A DNA stretch of 5,208 nucleotides. It comes from Anaerolineae bacterium (GTDB lineage Bacteria; Chloroflexota; Anaerolineae; Aggregatilineales; Phototrophicaceae). Numbering within the stretch: position 1 is the first letter of the stretch; the number at the start of each line of letters is the position of its first letter. Below the pieces are notes generated by a model. It was given only the letters and a program-made list of their open reading frames with translations, was not told the DNA's origin and made no database searches. Made by a program: the position numbers and the translations under genes. Of the stretch, positions 1-5,208 are shown in pieces. The DNA lies in NCBI GenBank assembly GCA_014379235.1, contig JACMMD010000982.1:1-5208 (forward strand), given 5' to 3'.

Positions 1-1221
1 CTAATGAACCTTTACGTGCTTTCCGAGAAACGCCTCGATTTCGTCGGCGGCACGAGGCATACCGCCCGCTGCGCGCAGCGTCTCACCGATGCGTTTGGCC
101 TCATCTTTGAAACGGCTGTCGGAGAGCAGCCGTGCGGCGTTCGCCTTGATCGCCTCGACATTGACCTGCGATTTTCGCAACATCAAGCCCGCACCGAGTT
201 CGACCACGCGGTAAGCATTGATCTCTTGCTCGTCTTGCTGTGGGACGAGCAGCAGCGGCACACCAAAATAGAGGCCATCATGGACGCTGTTGAGTCCCGC
301 ATGAGAAACGAACAACGACGCCCGCTTGAGGACATCGAACTGTGGAACCCACGAATAGATAGCGATGTTTTCCGGCAGCGTTCCGAACGACTTCGGATCA
401 AGTCGATTGCCCGTGCTCATGATGACGTAATCATCCGTGCCGCTGAATGCTTCGATGCACGTTCGGAAGAACGAAGCATCCTCATTGGCCAGCGTCCCAA
501 GCGATATATACACCAACCGCCGCCCATTGACTTGCTCGAATGAAAAGCTGCTGTCGGTAGGCGCGTCGCTGACAGTACGCCCGACGAAACGAATGTGATC
601 GCCGACGGTATCCGCGTAAGGCTGATAAGCCTTCGATGTGTAGCTGATGGCCAGATCAGCAGGAGCGCTCAAAATCTCCATCATGCCAAGCGGACGAACG
701 TCGTACTGCTTGCCGAGCGCCTGCGACAAGCGATTTGCAGCGAGTCCCTTGCTGAAATCACGGCGCACCATGTTCATCATCGGGCGCATCACGTCCCATT
801 TCAACATCGCGCTGATGGGCGGCGTGCCGAAGGCCATTAACGACAGCGATTCGACGGCTGGCAGCCCTAATATTTTTGCCACCATGTATCCCCATGGGCA
901 CATGCCGTCGTACAGGATGTAGTCAGGCTGTACGCGGCGGGCAGCTTCTAACAGTTCCGGCAGAACTTCGCCCGTCGTGGTTATCAGCCAATGCGCGGCA
1001 AACTGAGGGCGAGTGCCGTTTAACCCCGGCCCGCTAAAGTAATCATCATCAATCGTGACATATGGCCGAAATTCCGCGCCCACTGCTTCGACCTTAGCGC
1101 GAAAGTTTTCAGTGATGAAATAGATGATGTGATGTCCACGCTTTGTCAGTTCCGCCACCAATGGCAGCGATGGATTGACATGTCCATGCGCGGGAACGTT
1201 GAAAAACAGGGCTTTAGGCAT
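1..1221 (-). CDS. MGT-family (GT1) glycosyltransferase
   Basis: This is a complete 406-residue protein, the usual length for macrolide-type (MGT) members of glycosyltransferase family 1. These are soluble GT-B enzymes that move a sugar from a nucleotide-sugar to a small hydrophobic acceptor such as a macrolide, flavonoid, sterol or lipid. The N-terminal half opens with the acceptor-domain signature PAHGHVNPSLP (residues 10-20); H12 is the expected catalytic base. The C-terminal half carries the donor-binding block: WVPQ (291-294), SHAGLNSVHDGLYFGVP (306-322, H307 contacting the diphosphate in relatives) and QQDEQEINA (328-336). The stop is TAG at 1-3. The ATG at 1221 has only a poor Shine-Dalgarno (a distant GAGAG) and lies 13 bp after a small ORF on the same strand, so co-transcription or coupling is plausible. 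Donor and acceptor cannot be read from sequence. The family call is firm and the substrate unknown. Confidence 0.93.
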   Translation of the reverse strand: MPKALFFNVPAHGHVNPSLPLVAELTKRGHHIIYFITENFRAKVEAVGAEFRPYVTIDDDYFSGPGLNGTRPQFAAHWLITTTGEVLPELLEAARRVQPDYILYDGMCPWGYMVAKILGLPAVESLSLMAFGTPPISAMLKWDVMRPMMNMVRRDFSKGLAANRLSQALGKQYDVRPLGMMEILSAPADLAISYTSKAYQPYADTVGDHIRFVGRTVSDAPTDSSFSFEQVNGRRLVYISLGTLANEDASFFRTCIEAFSGTDDYVIMSTGNRLDPKSFGTLPENIAIYSWVPQFDVLKRASLFVSHAGLNSVHDGLYFGVPLLLVPQQDEQEINAYRVVELGAGLMLRKSQVNVEAIKANAARLLSDSRFKDEAKRIGETLRAAGGMPRAADEIEAFLGKHVKVH

Positions 1222-1234
1222 GTGGTGTGTGCTC

Positions 1235-1360
1235 TCAGTCTGCTATGGTTTGGTCAATGATCTTCCGCGCCATCGGGTCAAAACCGTAGCGCAGCATGAT
1301 GCGGTTGACACACTCCCAACGTCGGAAGTCACGCCACGTATTTGAGCGAACTTGCAGCAT
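1235..1360 (-). CDS. small unrecognised ORF, in frame after an amber codon
   Basis: A 41-residue reading frame (MLQVRSNTWRDFRRWECV..., ending IIDQTIAD) begins one codon after the TAG that ends the 1585-1364 ORF, in the same frame. It ends at TGA 13 bp before the glycosyltransferase ATG. It is basic and aromatic-rich, with no signal peptide or membrane segment. About two thirds of its third codon positions are G or C, similar to neighbouring real genes, which supports coding. I do not recognise a family. It could be the C-terminal part of one protein of about 115 residues interrupted by a nonsense codon or read through it, or a separate small gene translated by reinitiation (a GGTGA lies 10 nt before this ATG). 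Independent expression is uncertain. Confidence 0.4.
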   Translation of the reverse strand: MLQVRSNTWRDFRRWECVNRIMLRYGFDPMARKIIDQTIAD

Positions 1361-1363
1361 GGC

Positions 1364-1585
1364 CTAGTCGTCACCCAAGCTCATGATCGGTTCGAGTTCT
1401 TCACAAGCGTGGATTTGCGCGCAAGTCGGAACTTTCACCTGCGGCACTTCTTCGATTTCGGTGAACTGCGACAGCCAGCCGATGATAGCATCGTCTACGT
1501 TTTGCAGCCGTTGAAACAGCGTCGGCTGGCCGCTGGTCTTGATCGTGAATTGGCGCATTTCTGCTGTACTCAGGATGTTCATCAT
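1364..1585 (-). CDS. small hypothetical protein, possibly truncated by amber stop
   Basis: A 73-residue ORF (MMNILSTAEMRQFTIKTSGQ... to ...MSLGDD) ends at TAG and is followed in frame by a further 42 sense codons. Codon use looks genuinely coding: many GAA, CAG, CTG, ATC and CCG, with G/C-rich third positions. The protein is acidic in its second half (EIEEVP, CEELEP) and has two cysteines and no membrane segment. An N-terminal block with QPTLFQRLQNVDDAIIGWL may form helix. I do not recognise the family. A GAGG lies 12 nt before the ATG, which is long for a Shine-Dalgarno, so the start (1585, 1582 or the later ATG at residue 10) is unsure. It lies in the same direction as the hicAB pair upstream and the glycosyltransferase downstream. 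Confidence 0.55.
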   Translation of the reverse strand: MMNILSTAEMRQFTIKTSGQPTLFQRLQNVDDAIIGWLSQFTEIEEVPQVKVPTCAQIHACEELEPIMSLGDD

Positions 1586-1659
1586 GATAACTGTTAACCT
1601 CGTTTACAATCGCGTCTTTGTCGGCGCGTGTTTGTTTATCCTTTGATGCTTTTATTAAA

Positions 1660-1718
1660 CCCCAAAATCGCCCACGCCTCGTCAGGCGAGTGGCTGAAAC
1701 TTTCTCAGCCTTTTGGGG
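1660..1718. repeat. nested inverted repeat, three-way-junction-like structure
   Basis: An outer perfect 8-bp stem, CCCCAAAA (1660-1667) with TTTTGGGG (1711-1718), encloses two hairpins. The first is CGCCT-CGTC-AGGCG (1675-1688), extendable with a small bulge. The second is GGCTGA-AACTTTC-TCAGCC (1692-1710), directly abutting the outer stem. The block lies between the hicB stop (1770) and the next ORF start (1585). It may act as a 3' structure or terminator for hicAB, as a leader structure for the small ORFs, or be a remnant of a small mobile repeat. Neither strand has a strong T-run after it; on the minus strand it is followed by TTTAAT. A classical intrinsic terminator is therefore not well supported. 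The pairing is directly visible; the role is inference. Confidence 0.6.
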
Positions 1719-1769
1719 GAAAGTAATTCTCAGTAATTTGAGGTTGGTTGCGTAGACTAGTAACGAGGT

Positions 1770-1988
1770 TTATGAGGCTTTATAAATCGCAGGGCGGTAA
1801 CGCGGCGGCGGAATAGGCTTACCTTCAGCGCGAGCAGCTTCAAGCCATGCGCTTTTCGCAAGTTCAACTTCAGCTAAGGCTTCGGCAGCCGTTTCGCCAA
1901 ATGCGGAACAATACATTAAATCGGGGATGTCTGCGATATAGCCCTCGTCTTCTTCGCTATAGAAGATATTGATGTGATAGTCCTTCAT
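1770..1988 (-). CDS. hicB: HicB-family antitoxin (short form)
   Basis: This 72-residue protein matches the HicB partial RNase H fold. It shows the sheet segment INIFYSEEDEGYIADIPDL (about residues 6-24), the CSAFGETAAEALAEVELAK turn and helix (27-45), then AWLEAARAEGKPIPPP (47-62), the usual C-terminal end of this family. HicB binds and neutralises the mRNA-cleaving HicA toxin. This copy stops after the core fold and has no C-terminal helix-turn-helix or ribbon-helix-helix domain, so self-repression by this protein alone is doubtful. It is translated from an ATG overlapping the hicA TGA (ATGA, 1985-1988), with a strong GGAGG at 1996-2000 spaced by 7 nt, so the pair is translationally coupled. 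The stop is TAA. Family assignment is firm; function as an active pair is inferred. Confidence 0.93.
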   Translation of the reverse strand: MKDYHINIFYSEEDEGYIADIPDLMYCSAFGETAAEALAEVELAKSAWLEAARAEGKPIPPPRYRPAIYKAS

Positions 1989-2239
1989 TCCTCATCCTCC
2001 AATTTAAGATCATATCTTTCGATCAACTTGATAAACTGAGCTACTTGATAAGGTTTTGTTTGTCCCTTTACATCCTGTAAGTTCAGTAATTCCGGTATTT
2101 CAGAATGCGCGTACATATGATGACTACCGTTGATATGTGGTAAGTGAAATCCAAAAGCGATAACGAGTGTCTCCAGTTCATCAAAGCGAATGTTCTTTGA
2201 ACCCGATAGGATTTTCTTCAGCAACTTACGTTTGTTCAT
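1985..2239 (-). CDS. hicA: HicA-family mRNA interferase toxin
   Basis: This 84-residue protein has the HicA double-stranded-RNA-binding-like fold. Family members cleave mRNA and tmRNA until bound by HicB. The N-terminal helix region KLLKKILSGSKNIRFDELETL (5-25) leads to AFGF and the catalytic-type motif GSHHMY (38-43), where a histidine acts as nucleophile in studied members. The C-terminal KPYQVAQFIKLIERYDL is the conserved HicA tail helix. The gene precedes hicB in the usual toxin-first order and overlaps it by 4 bp. The start at 2239 has a weak GGGA at 2246-2249 and an extended -10 box 25-33 bp upstream. The hicAB stretch is visibly more AT-rich than the flanking glycan genes, which fits separate acquisition. 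All expected key residues are present, so the toxin looks intact. Confidence 0.93.
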   Translation of the reverse strand: MNKRKLLKKILSGSKNIRFDELETLVIAFGFHLPHINGSHHMYAHSEIPELLNLQDVKGQTKPYQVAQFIKLIERYDLKLEDEE

Positions 2240-2263
2240 CGGTTATCCCGGTAGTTCGTTTAC

Positions 2264-2272
2264 ATTCTAGCA
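2264..2272 (-). promoter_or_regulatory. extended -10 promoter for hicAB
   Basis: On the minus strand the sequence TG-C-TAGAAT is an extended -10 element (TGnTATAAT consensus, five of six hexamer bases matching). It would start transcription near 2257, about 18 nt before the hicA ATG. No good -35 lies at 17 bp. A TTGAAA at 2296-2291 is 21 bp away, which is too far for ordinary spacing, but extended -10 promoters can work without a -35. Prediction from sequence only. Confidence 0.5.
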
Positions 2273-2279
2273 TGAGAAG

Positions 2280-2298
2280 GCTTGATATTGTTTCAAGC
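2280..2298. promoter_or_regulatory. 19-bp palindrome, candidate operator in divergent promoter region
   Basis: GCTTGA (2280-2285) and TCAAGC (2293-2298) form a perfect 6-bp inverted repeat around a 7-base AT-rich centre. It covers the -35 position of the hicAB promoter and ends 1 bp before the -35 hexamer of the opposing GT-C gene promoter. A dimeric regulator bound here could affect both transcripts. The HicB encoded here lacks an obvious DNA-binding domain, so the binder is unknown. The symmetry is directly visible; the operator role is inferred. Confidence 0.4.
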
Positions 2299-2299
2299 G

Positions 2300-2328
2300 T
2301 AGACACTCTATCCTACTTGATATATTAT
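2300..2328 (+). promoter_or_regulatory. sigma70-type promoter for GT-C gene, leaderless geometry
   Basis: TAGACA (2300-2305) and TATTAT (2323-2328) each match the sigma70 consensus at five of six positions and are separated by exactly 17 bp. Initiation about 7 bases past the -10 box would fall on the A of the ATG at 2335, leaving no 5' untranslated region. No Shine-Dalgarno precedes that ATG, which fits a leaderless transcript. An overlapping TATATT at 2321 is an alternative -10 with a less favourable 15-bp spacing. Confidence 0.55.
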
Positions 2329-2334
2329 CCGCTT

Positions 2335-3759
2335 ATGCTCAATTTTCTACGCGCTCACAAACTCGCCCTCGTGCTGATTGTGGCCGCCGCCGCACGCTTG
2401 GCGGTGCTGCTGCTGCTCTCATCGACCCTCGACTTCGCGGAGTCCGGTGAAATTCACGGCTCTGGCGCATACGACATCTACGCGCAAAATCTGTTAGCGA
2501 CAGGCGTGTATGGCAAGCTGATCCCCGGCGTACCGGACGCGCACCTGCCACCACTTTACAGTTACGTTTTAGCTGGATTGTACGCCGTGTTCGGGCGCGG
2601 TTATCTACAGGTCGGCGTGTTTCACATCCTGCTCGATCTCGCGTCGATTACCTGCCTGTATCACCTGTGCAAGCGCTTGTTTCCGTCGCCAATGGGCGCG
2701 AACATCGGCGCACTCGCGGGCATATTTTACGCGCTCTATCCCTATCTCATCTTTCAAAATCTGACGTTGATCGACACGCCGCTTTTCATGGCGCTGCTGT
2801 ACGCCTTTTTGCTGCTGATGGCCCTGCTGCGCGAACGTCCGCAGTTTGACCGCGCCGCGTGGGCTTATGCGCTGGTTGGCGGATTAGTTTTAGGGATAAC
2901 CCTGCTGGCACGGGCGAACATCCTCATCATGATCGTGACTGGGGCGGCATGGTTCGCGTTCCGGCGCGGGCTGTTGGATACGATTCGGGCACTGCTGCCA
3001 GTAGGTCTGATCGCCGCTATGACGATTACGCCGTGGATCATTCGCAACTATCAGGTGTTCGATACCTTCGTGCCCTTTTCGCTCAACAGCGGCGAAAACA
3101 TCTATCAAGGCAACAACGAATACACCGTGCCTTATTTACGGGCTGGCTATGATGTGCAGTGGGTTCCGCTGGAAGGGCTGGAATTTGAAGGCGATGACGT
3201 ATTCGGGCCGCAGGCTAACGCCGCCCGTACCGAACGCGGACTCACCTATCTGCGTGAACACCCCGAAGCCATCCCCGAACTGCTGTGGACAAAGTTTCTG
3301 GTTTATTGGAGCATCGACGTTGCGCCGCGCTTCAACCCCACTGAAGGCGAACTGCCGCGCCTCGATTATCAGGGCAACGTCATCACCGAGAGCGATGATT
3401 CGGAAGCGCTCGAACTCGGTGGGCTGCCACCCGGTGATCCCGTAGGCGCGTATTCGACGCCGCTTTTCGACCAGATCGGGCGCGCGCTGCACCGTATTTA
3501 CTTTGGTGGGCTGCTGACGCTGGCGCTGATCGGCATCGTTTTATCGCGCAAACTGTGGCGTGATGTTTCACTGCTGTGGTTTACGCAGATCAGCATGACG
3601 CTTGTGTATGTCGCCTTTCATCCATCGACGCGCTATCGCGTTCCTACCGACCCGCTGCTATTCGCGTTCTCCGCGTTTGCGCTAATGTGGATATGGGGTT
3701 CGCTGCGTTCTCGAACCAGCAGCCGCAAGGTGACCAATGAGCAACTCGCCCAAACCTGA
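2335..3759 (+). CDS. multi-pass membrane glycosyltransferase, GT-C / GT39-like
   Basis: The protein has 474 residues from the chosen start. It begins with a short basic cytoplasmic tail and a first hydrophobic helix (about 10-32). A periplasmic-type loop follows with SGEIHGSGAYDIYAQNLLATG (37-57) and LPPLYSYVLAGLYAVFG (71-87), a pattern typical of ArnT/PMT-like GT-C enzymes that use polyprenyl-phosphate sugars. E39 or D47 is the likely catalytic acidic residue. Further hydrophobic segments lie near 95-112, 123-165, 178-210 and 217-235. A large polar loop (about 245-385) is followed by C-terminal helices and HPSTRYRVPTDP (429-440), a motif recurrent in this group. The frame stays open upstream to 2167, but that extension is antisense to hicA. 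The start at 2335 is favoured by the promoter placement and by the membrane helix beginning near the N-terminus; ATG 2272 is the alternative. The substrate, whether protein, lipid or polysaccharide, is unknown. Confidence 0.85.
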   Translation: MLNFLRAHKLALVLIVAAAARLAVLLLLSSTLDFAESGEIHGSGAYDIYAQNLLATGVYGKLIPGVPDAHLPPLYSYVLAGLYAVFGRGYLQVGVFHILLDLASITCLYHLCKRLFPSPMGANIGALAGIFYALYPYLIFQNLTLIDTPLFMALLYAFLLLMALLRERPQFDRAAWAYALVGGLVLGITLLARANILIMIVTGAAWFAFRRGLLDTIRALLPVGLIAAMTITPWIIRNYQVFDTFVPFSLNSGENIYQGNNEYTVPYLRAGYDVQWVPLEGLEFEGDDVFGPQANAARTERGLTYLREHPEAIPELLWTKFLVYWSIDVAPRFNPTEGELPRLDYQGNVITESDDSEALELGGLPPGDPVGAYSTPLFDQIGRALHRIYFGGLLTLALIGIVLSRKLWRDVSLLWFTQISMTLVYVAFHPSTRYRVPTDPLLFAFSAFALMWIWGSLRSRTSSRKVTNEQLAQT

Positions 3760-4369
3760 ATCACTGCTTTCTCAAACGCTCGATACGCCATGGAAAGCGG
3801 AGAACGAGATCGAGCGAATGGTGCTGATTCCTATCGCGTGGCTGCGTTTTCGGCTGGCGGGTGTCGCATGGGGCGTGGACTGGCGGCTGTACGGCCTACC
3901 GATCATTCAAAAACACCGCCGCAGTACCCTGACCATTGGCGCAAGCCTCGAACTGCGCTCGACTGCCCGCAGCAATCCTCTGGGCCCGAACCGTCCCTGT
4001 ATTCTGTGTACACGAAATTCTGGTGCAGTATTGACTATTGGCGACCATTTCGGCATGACAGGCGGCTCAATCGTATGCGACGAGCGCGTCTCCATCGGCA
4101 GTCGCGTCAGCATCGGCTGCAACACCGTCATCACCGACACTGATTTTCATCCGCTTACTCCGGTGCAGCGCAGCGTAAATTTCCTTGATGGCGCAACCGC
4201 TCCAATCGTCATTGAGGATGATGTGTTTATCGGGATGCAGTCGTTGATTCTCAAAGGCGTGACCATCGGGGCGGGCAGTGTGATCGGCGCGGGCAGCGTG
4301 GTCACGCGAGACATCCCCGCTGGCGTAATCGCAGCCGGCAACCCGGCGCAAGTCATTCGCAGCTTATAG
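3737..4369 (+). CDS. hexapeptide-repeat O-acyltransferase (LbH fold)
   Basis: This 210-residue protein belongs to the left-handed beta-helix acyltransferases related to NodL, LacA and WbbJ. These usually move acetyl from acetyl-CoA to a sugar hydroxyl in the cytoplasm and act as trimers. The N-terminal 60 residues are non-repetitive, partly hydrophobic and amphipathic (VLIPIAWLRFRLAGVAW). Hexapeptide turns then follow: LTIGDH, VSIGSRVSIGCNTVI (about 117-132), the DTDFHPL segment (134-140) with the probable catalytic H138, a loop, then APIVIEDDVFIG (155-166) and VTIGAGSVIGAGSVV (175-189). It ends with IPAGVIAAGNPAQVIRSL, the usual family terminus. It overlaps the GT-C gene by 23 bp and has AAGG at 3727-3730 spaced 6 nt from ATG, so the two are almost certainly co-translated. 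Probable role: O-acetylation of the glycan made by the neighbouring genes. The acyl group and acceptor are not determined. Confidence 0.92.
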   Translation: MSNSPKPESLLSQTLDTPWKAENEIERMVLIPIAWLRFRLAGVAWGVDWRLYGLPIIQKHRRSTLTIGASLELRSTARSNPLGPNRPCILCTRNSGAVLTIGDHFGMTGGSIVCDERVSIGSRVSIGCNTVITDTDFHPLTPVQRSVNFLDGATAPIVIEDDVFIGMQSLILKGVTIGAGSVIGAGSVVTRDIPAGVIAAGNPAQVIRSL

Positions 4370-4386
4370 TGTTTTCCAAATATAAT
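4356..4386 (+). promoter_or_regulatory. candidate internal promoter before carbamoyltransferase
   Basis: A perfect TATAAT (4381-4386) lies just past the acyltransferase stop. The best upstream partner is TTCGCA (4356-4361) at 19-bp spacing, a weak -35. Initiation near 4393 would give a leader of about 32 nt that keeps the GGAG Shine-Dalgarno at 4416-4419. The carbamoyltransferase may therefore have its own transcript in addition to read-through from the GT-C operon. Confidence 0.4.
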
Positions 4387-4424
4387 TTGCAGGTCATATC
4401 ACCCACAGCCGCATCGGAGTTCGC

Positions 4425-5208
4425 ATGTACATCCTCGGCATAAACGCTTATCACGGCGGCGCGTCCGCCTGCTTGATTCAAGATGGTCGCTTGATCGCCG
4501 CCGCCGAAGAAGAGCGCTTTACGCGCATCAAATATTGGGCCGGCTTTCCGGTACTGGCGATTCAATACGTCCTCAGCGCGGCGGGTATCACGGTTCAAGA
4601 CCTTGACCATATCGGCATCTCGCGTGACCCCAGCGCCAATCGGATGAAAGCGGCCCTCTTCACCTTCAAGAACCGCCCCAGCCTGAGCCTCGTCCGTAAT
4701 CGCTTGACCAGCCGCATGAAAGTCGGCAATCTGAAATCAGTATTCATTGAGCAAATGGGCGTGAAAGACTCGGCATTGAAAGCGCAGTTCCACAACGTCG
4801 AGCATCACCGTGCCCACATGGCCAGCGCCTTTTTCGTCTCACCCTTCGATGAGGCGGCGCTTCTGTCCGTTGATGGCGCGGGCGACTTCGTAACGACGAT
4901 GTGGGGCACAGGCAAGAGCAATACGCTCAAGGTCGATGACAAGATTTACTTTCCACATTCGCTCGGCATTTTCTATACCGCCGTATCGCAGTGGCTCGGC
5001 TTCCCCAAATATGGCGACGAGGGCAAAGTGATGGGCCTCGCGCCTTATGGCGAACCCGTCTATCTCGATCAAATGCGTAAGCTCGTGCGCGTCCAGCGTG
5101 ACGGCACGTTCGAGCTTGATCTCGATTACTTCGTGCATCATGCCGAAGGCGCGGCCATGACGTGGCAGGGCGGCGAACCGACCATCGGCACGATCTACTC
5201 GCCCAAGA
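4425..5208 (+). CDS. O-carbamoyltransferase, NodU/CmcH family (partial, 3' end cut)
   Basis: The first 261 residues are present; family members are usually 550-600 residues, so about half lies beyond the window. The enzyme uses carbamoyl phosphate and ATP to make a carbamoyl-adenylate in the N-terminal Kae1-like domain, and transfers the carbamoyl to a hydroxyl of a sugar or antibiotic via the C-terminal domain. Visible signatures are LGINAYHGGASACLIQDG (4-21), AAAEEERFTRIK (25-36), the metal-binding HHRAH (127-131), SVDGAGD (148-154), and HSLGIFYTAVSQWLGF (178-193) followed by KYGDEGKVMGLAPYG (195-209). All are intact. The ATG has GGAG at 4416-4419 with 5-nt spacing. It lies 55 bp after the acyltransferase in the same direction, which suggests decoration of the same glycan or metabolite. 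The family is secure; the acceptor is unknown. Confidence 0.95.
   Translation, partial: MYILGINAYHGGASACLIQDGRLIAAAEEERFTRIKYWAGFPVLAIQYVLSAAGITVQDLDHIGISRDPSANRMKAALFTFKNRPSLSLVRNRLTSRMKVGNLKSVFIEQMGVKDSALKAQFHNVEHHRAHMASAFFVSPFDEAALLSVDGAGDFVTTMWGTGKSNTLKVDDKIYFPHSLGIFYTAVSQWLGFPKYGDEGKVMGLAPYGEPVYLDQMRKLVRVQRDGTFELDLDYFVHHAEGAAMTWQGGEPTIGTIYSPK

Noticed and set aside
4..543. Plus-strand open frame of 179 residues opposite the glycosyltransferase
   Set aside because: It is antisense to the conserved C-terminal donor-binding half of the MGT gene and has no recognisable domain.
1364..1366. Genome-wide reassignment of UAG to an amino acid
   Set aside because: TAG terminates the MGT gene at its natural family end and the acyltransferase right after its conserved terminus, so TAG is an ordinary stop here.
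1352..1597. Plus-strand ORF of 81 residues opposite the small minus-strand ORFs
   Set aside because: Its histidine- and phenylalanine-rich composition is that expected from the complement of the better minus-strand coding frame. There is no Shine-Dalgarno and no family resemblance.
1660..1720. Classical intrinsic terminator for hicAB
   Set aside because: The stem-loop is strong, but neither strand has a proper U-run directly after it. I keep it as a structured repeat rather than a terminator call.
2167..2334. N-terminal extension of the GT-C frame to an upstream ATG at 2167 or 2272
   Set aside because: Codons before 2240 are antisense to the well-supported hicA start, the extension has no Shine-Dalgarno, and the best promoter lies downstream of both alternative starts.
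3136..3492. Minus-strand open frame of 118 residues inside the GT-C gene
   Set aside because: It lies opposite the polar loop of a well-supported membrane protein and shows no recognisable motif; it is a shadow frame.

Overview
The window looks like an accessory region of a bacterial chromosome with moderate-to-high GC. It has tightly packed sugar- and glycan-modifying genes, interrupted by a more AT-rich toxin-antitoxin module. No ribosomal or other strongly phylogenetic marker is present, so the host cannot be fixed from this sequence. The combination of a GT-C membrane glycosyltransferase, an MGT-type glycosyltransferase and a HicAB module is compatible with Chloroflexota, among others, but that is only a weak guess.

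Left arm, minus strand, read from about 2270 down to 1. A hicA-hicB toxin-antitoxin pair (2239-1770, 4-bp overlap) starts just downstream of an extended -10 element. It is followed by about 180 bp without a gene. This gap holds a compact nested inverted repeat (1660-1718) that can fold as a three-way junction, with a possible pseudoknot. Next come two small unrecognised ORFs in the same frame, separated only by an amber codon and one sense codon (1585-1364 and 1360-1235). Thirteen bases further is a complete macrolide-type (GT1) glycosyltransferase (1221-1).

Right arm, plus strand, from 2335 to the window end. A multi-pass GT-C / GT39-like membrane glycosyltransferase (2335-3759) overlaps by 23 bp a left-handed beta-helix O-acyltransferase (3737-4369). 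After 55 bp, which contain a TATAAT box and a good Shine-Dalgarno, comes a NodU/CmcH-type O-carbamoyltransferase (4425 to beyond 5208, cut by the window). Together these three suggest assembly and decoration (sugar transfer, O-acetylation, O-carbamoylation) of a surface glycan or glycosylated metabolite. The product is not determinable here.

The two arms diverge from a 95-bp intergenic region (2240-2334). It carries, back to back, an extended -10 for hicAB, a 19-bp palindrome, and a near-consensus sigma70-type promoter for the GT-C gene. That promoter is placed so that transcription would begin at or next to the ATG, giving a leaderless mRNA.

I found no RNA gene, CRISPR array, complete insertion sequence or origin. 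The points most worth a second look are the structured 1660-1724 element, the amber-split small ORF and the divergent promoter region.
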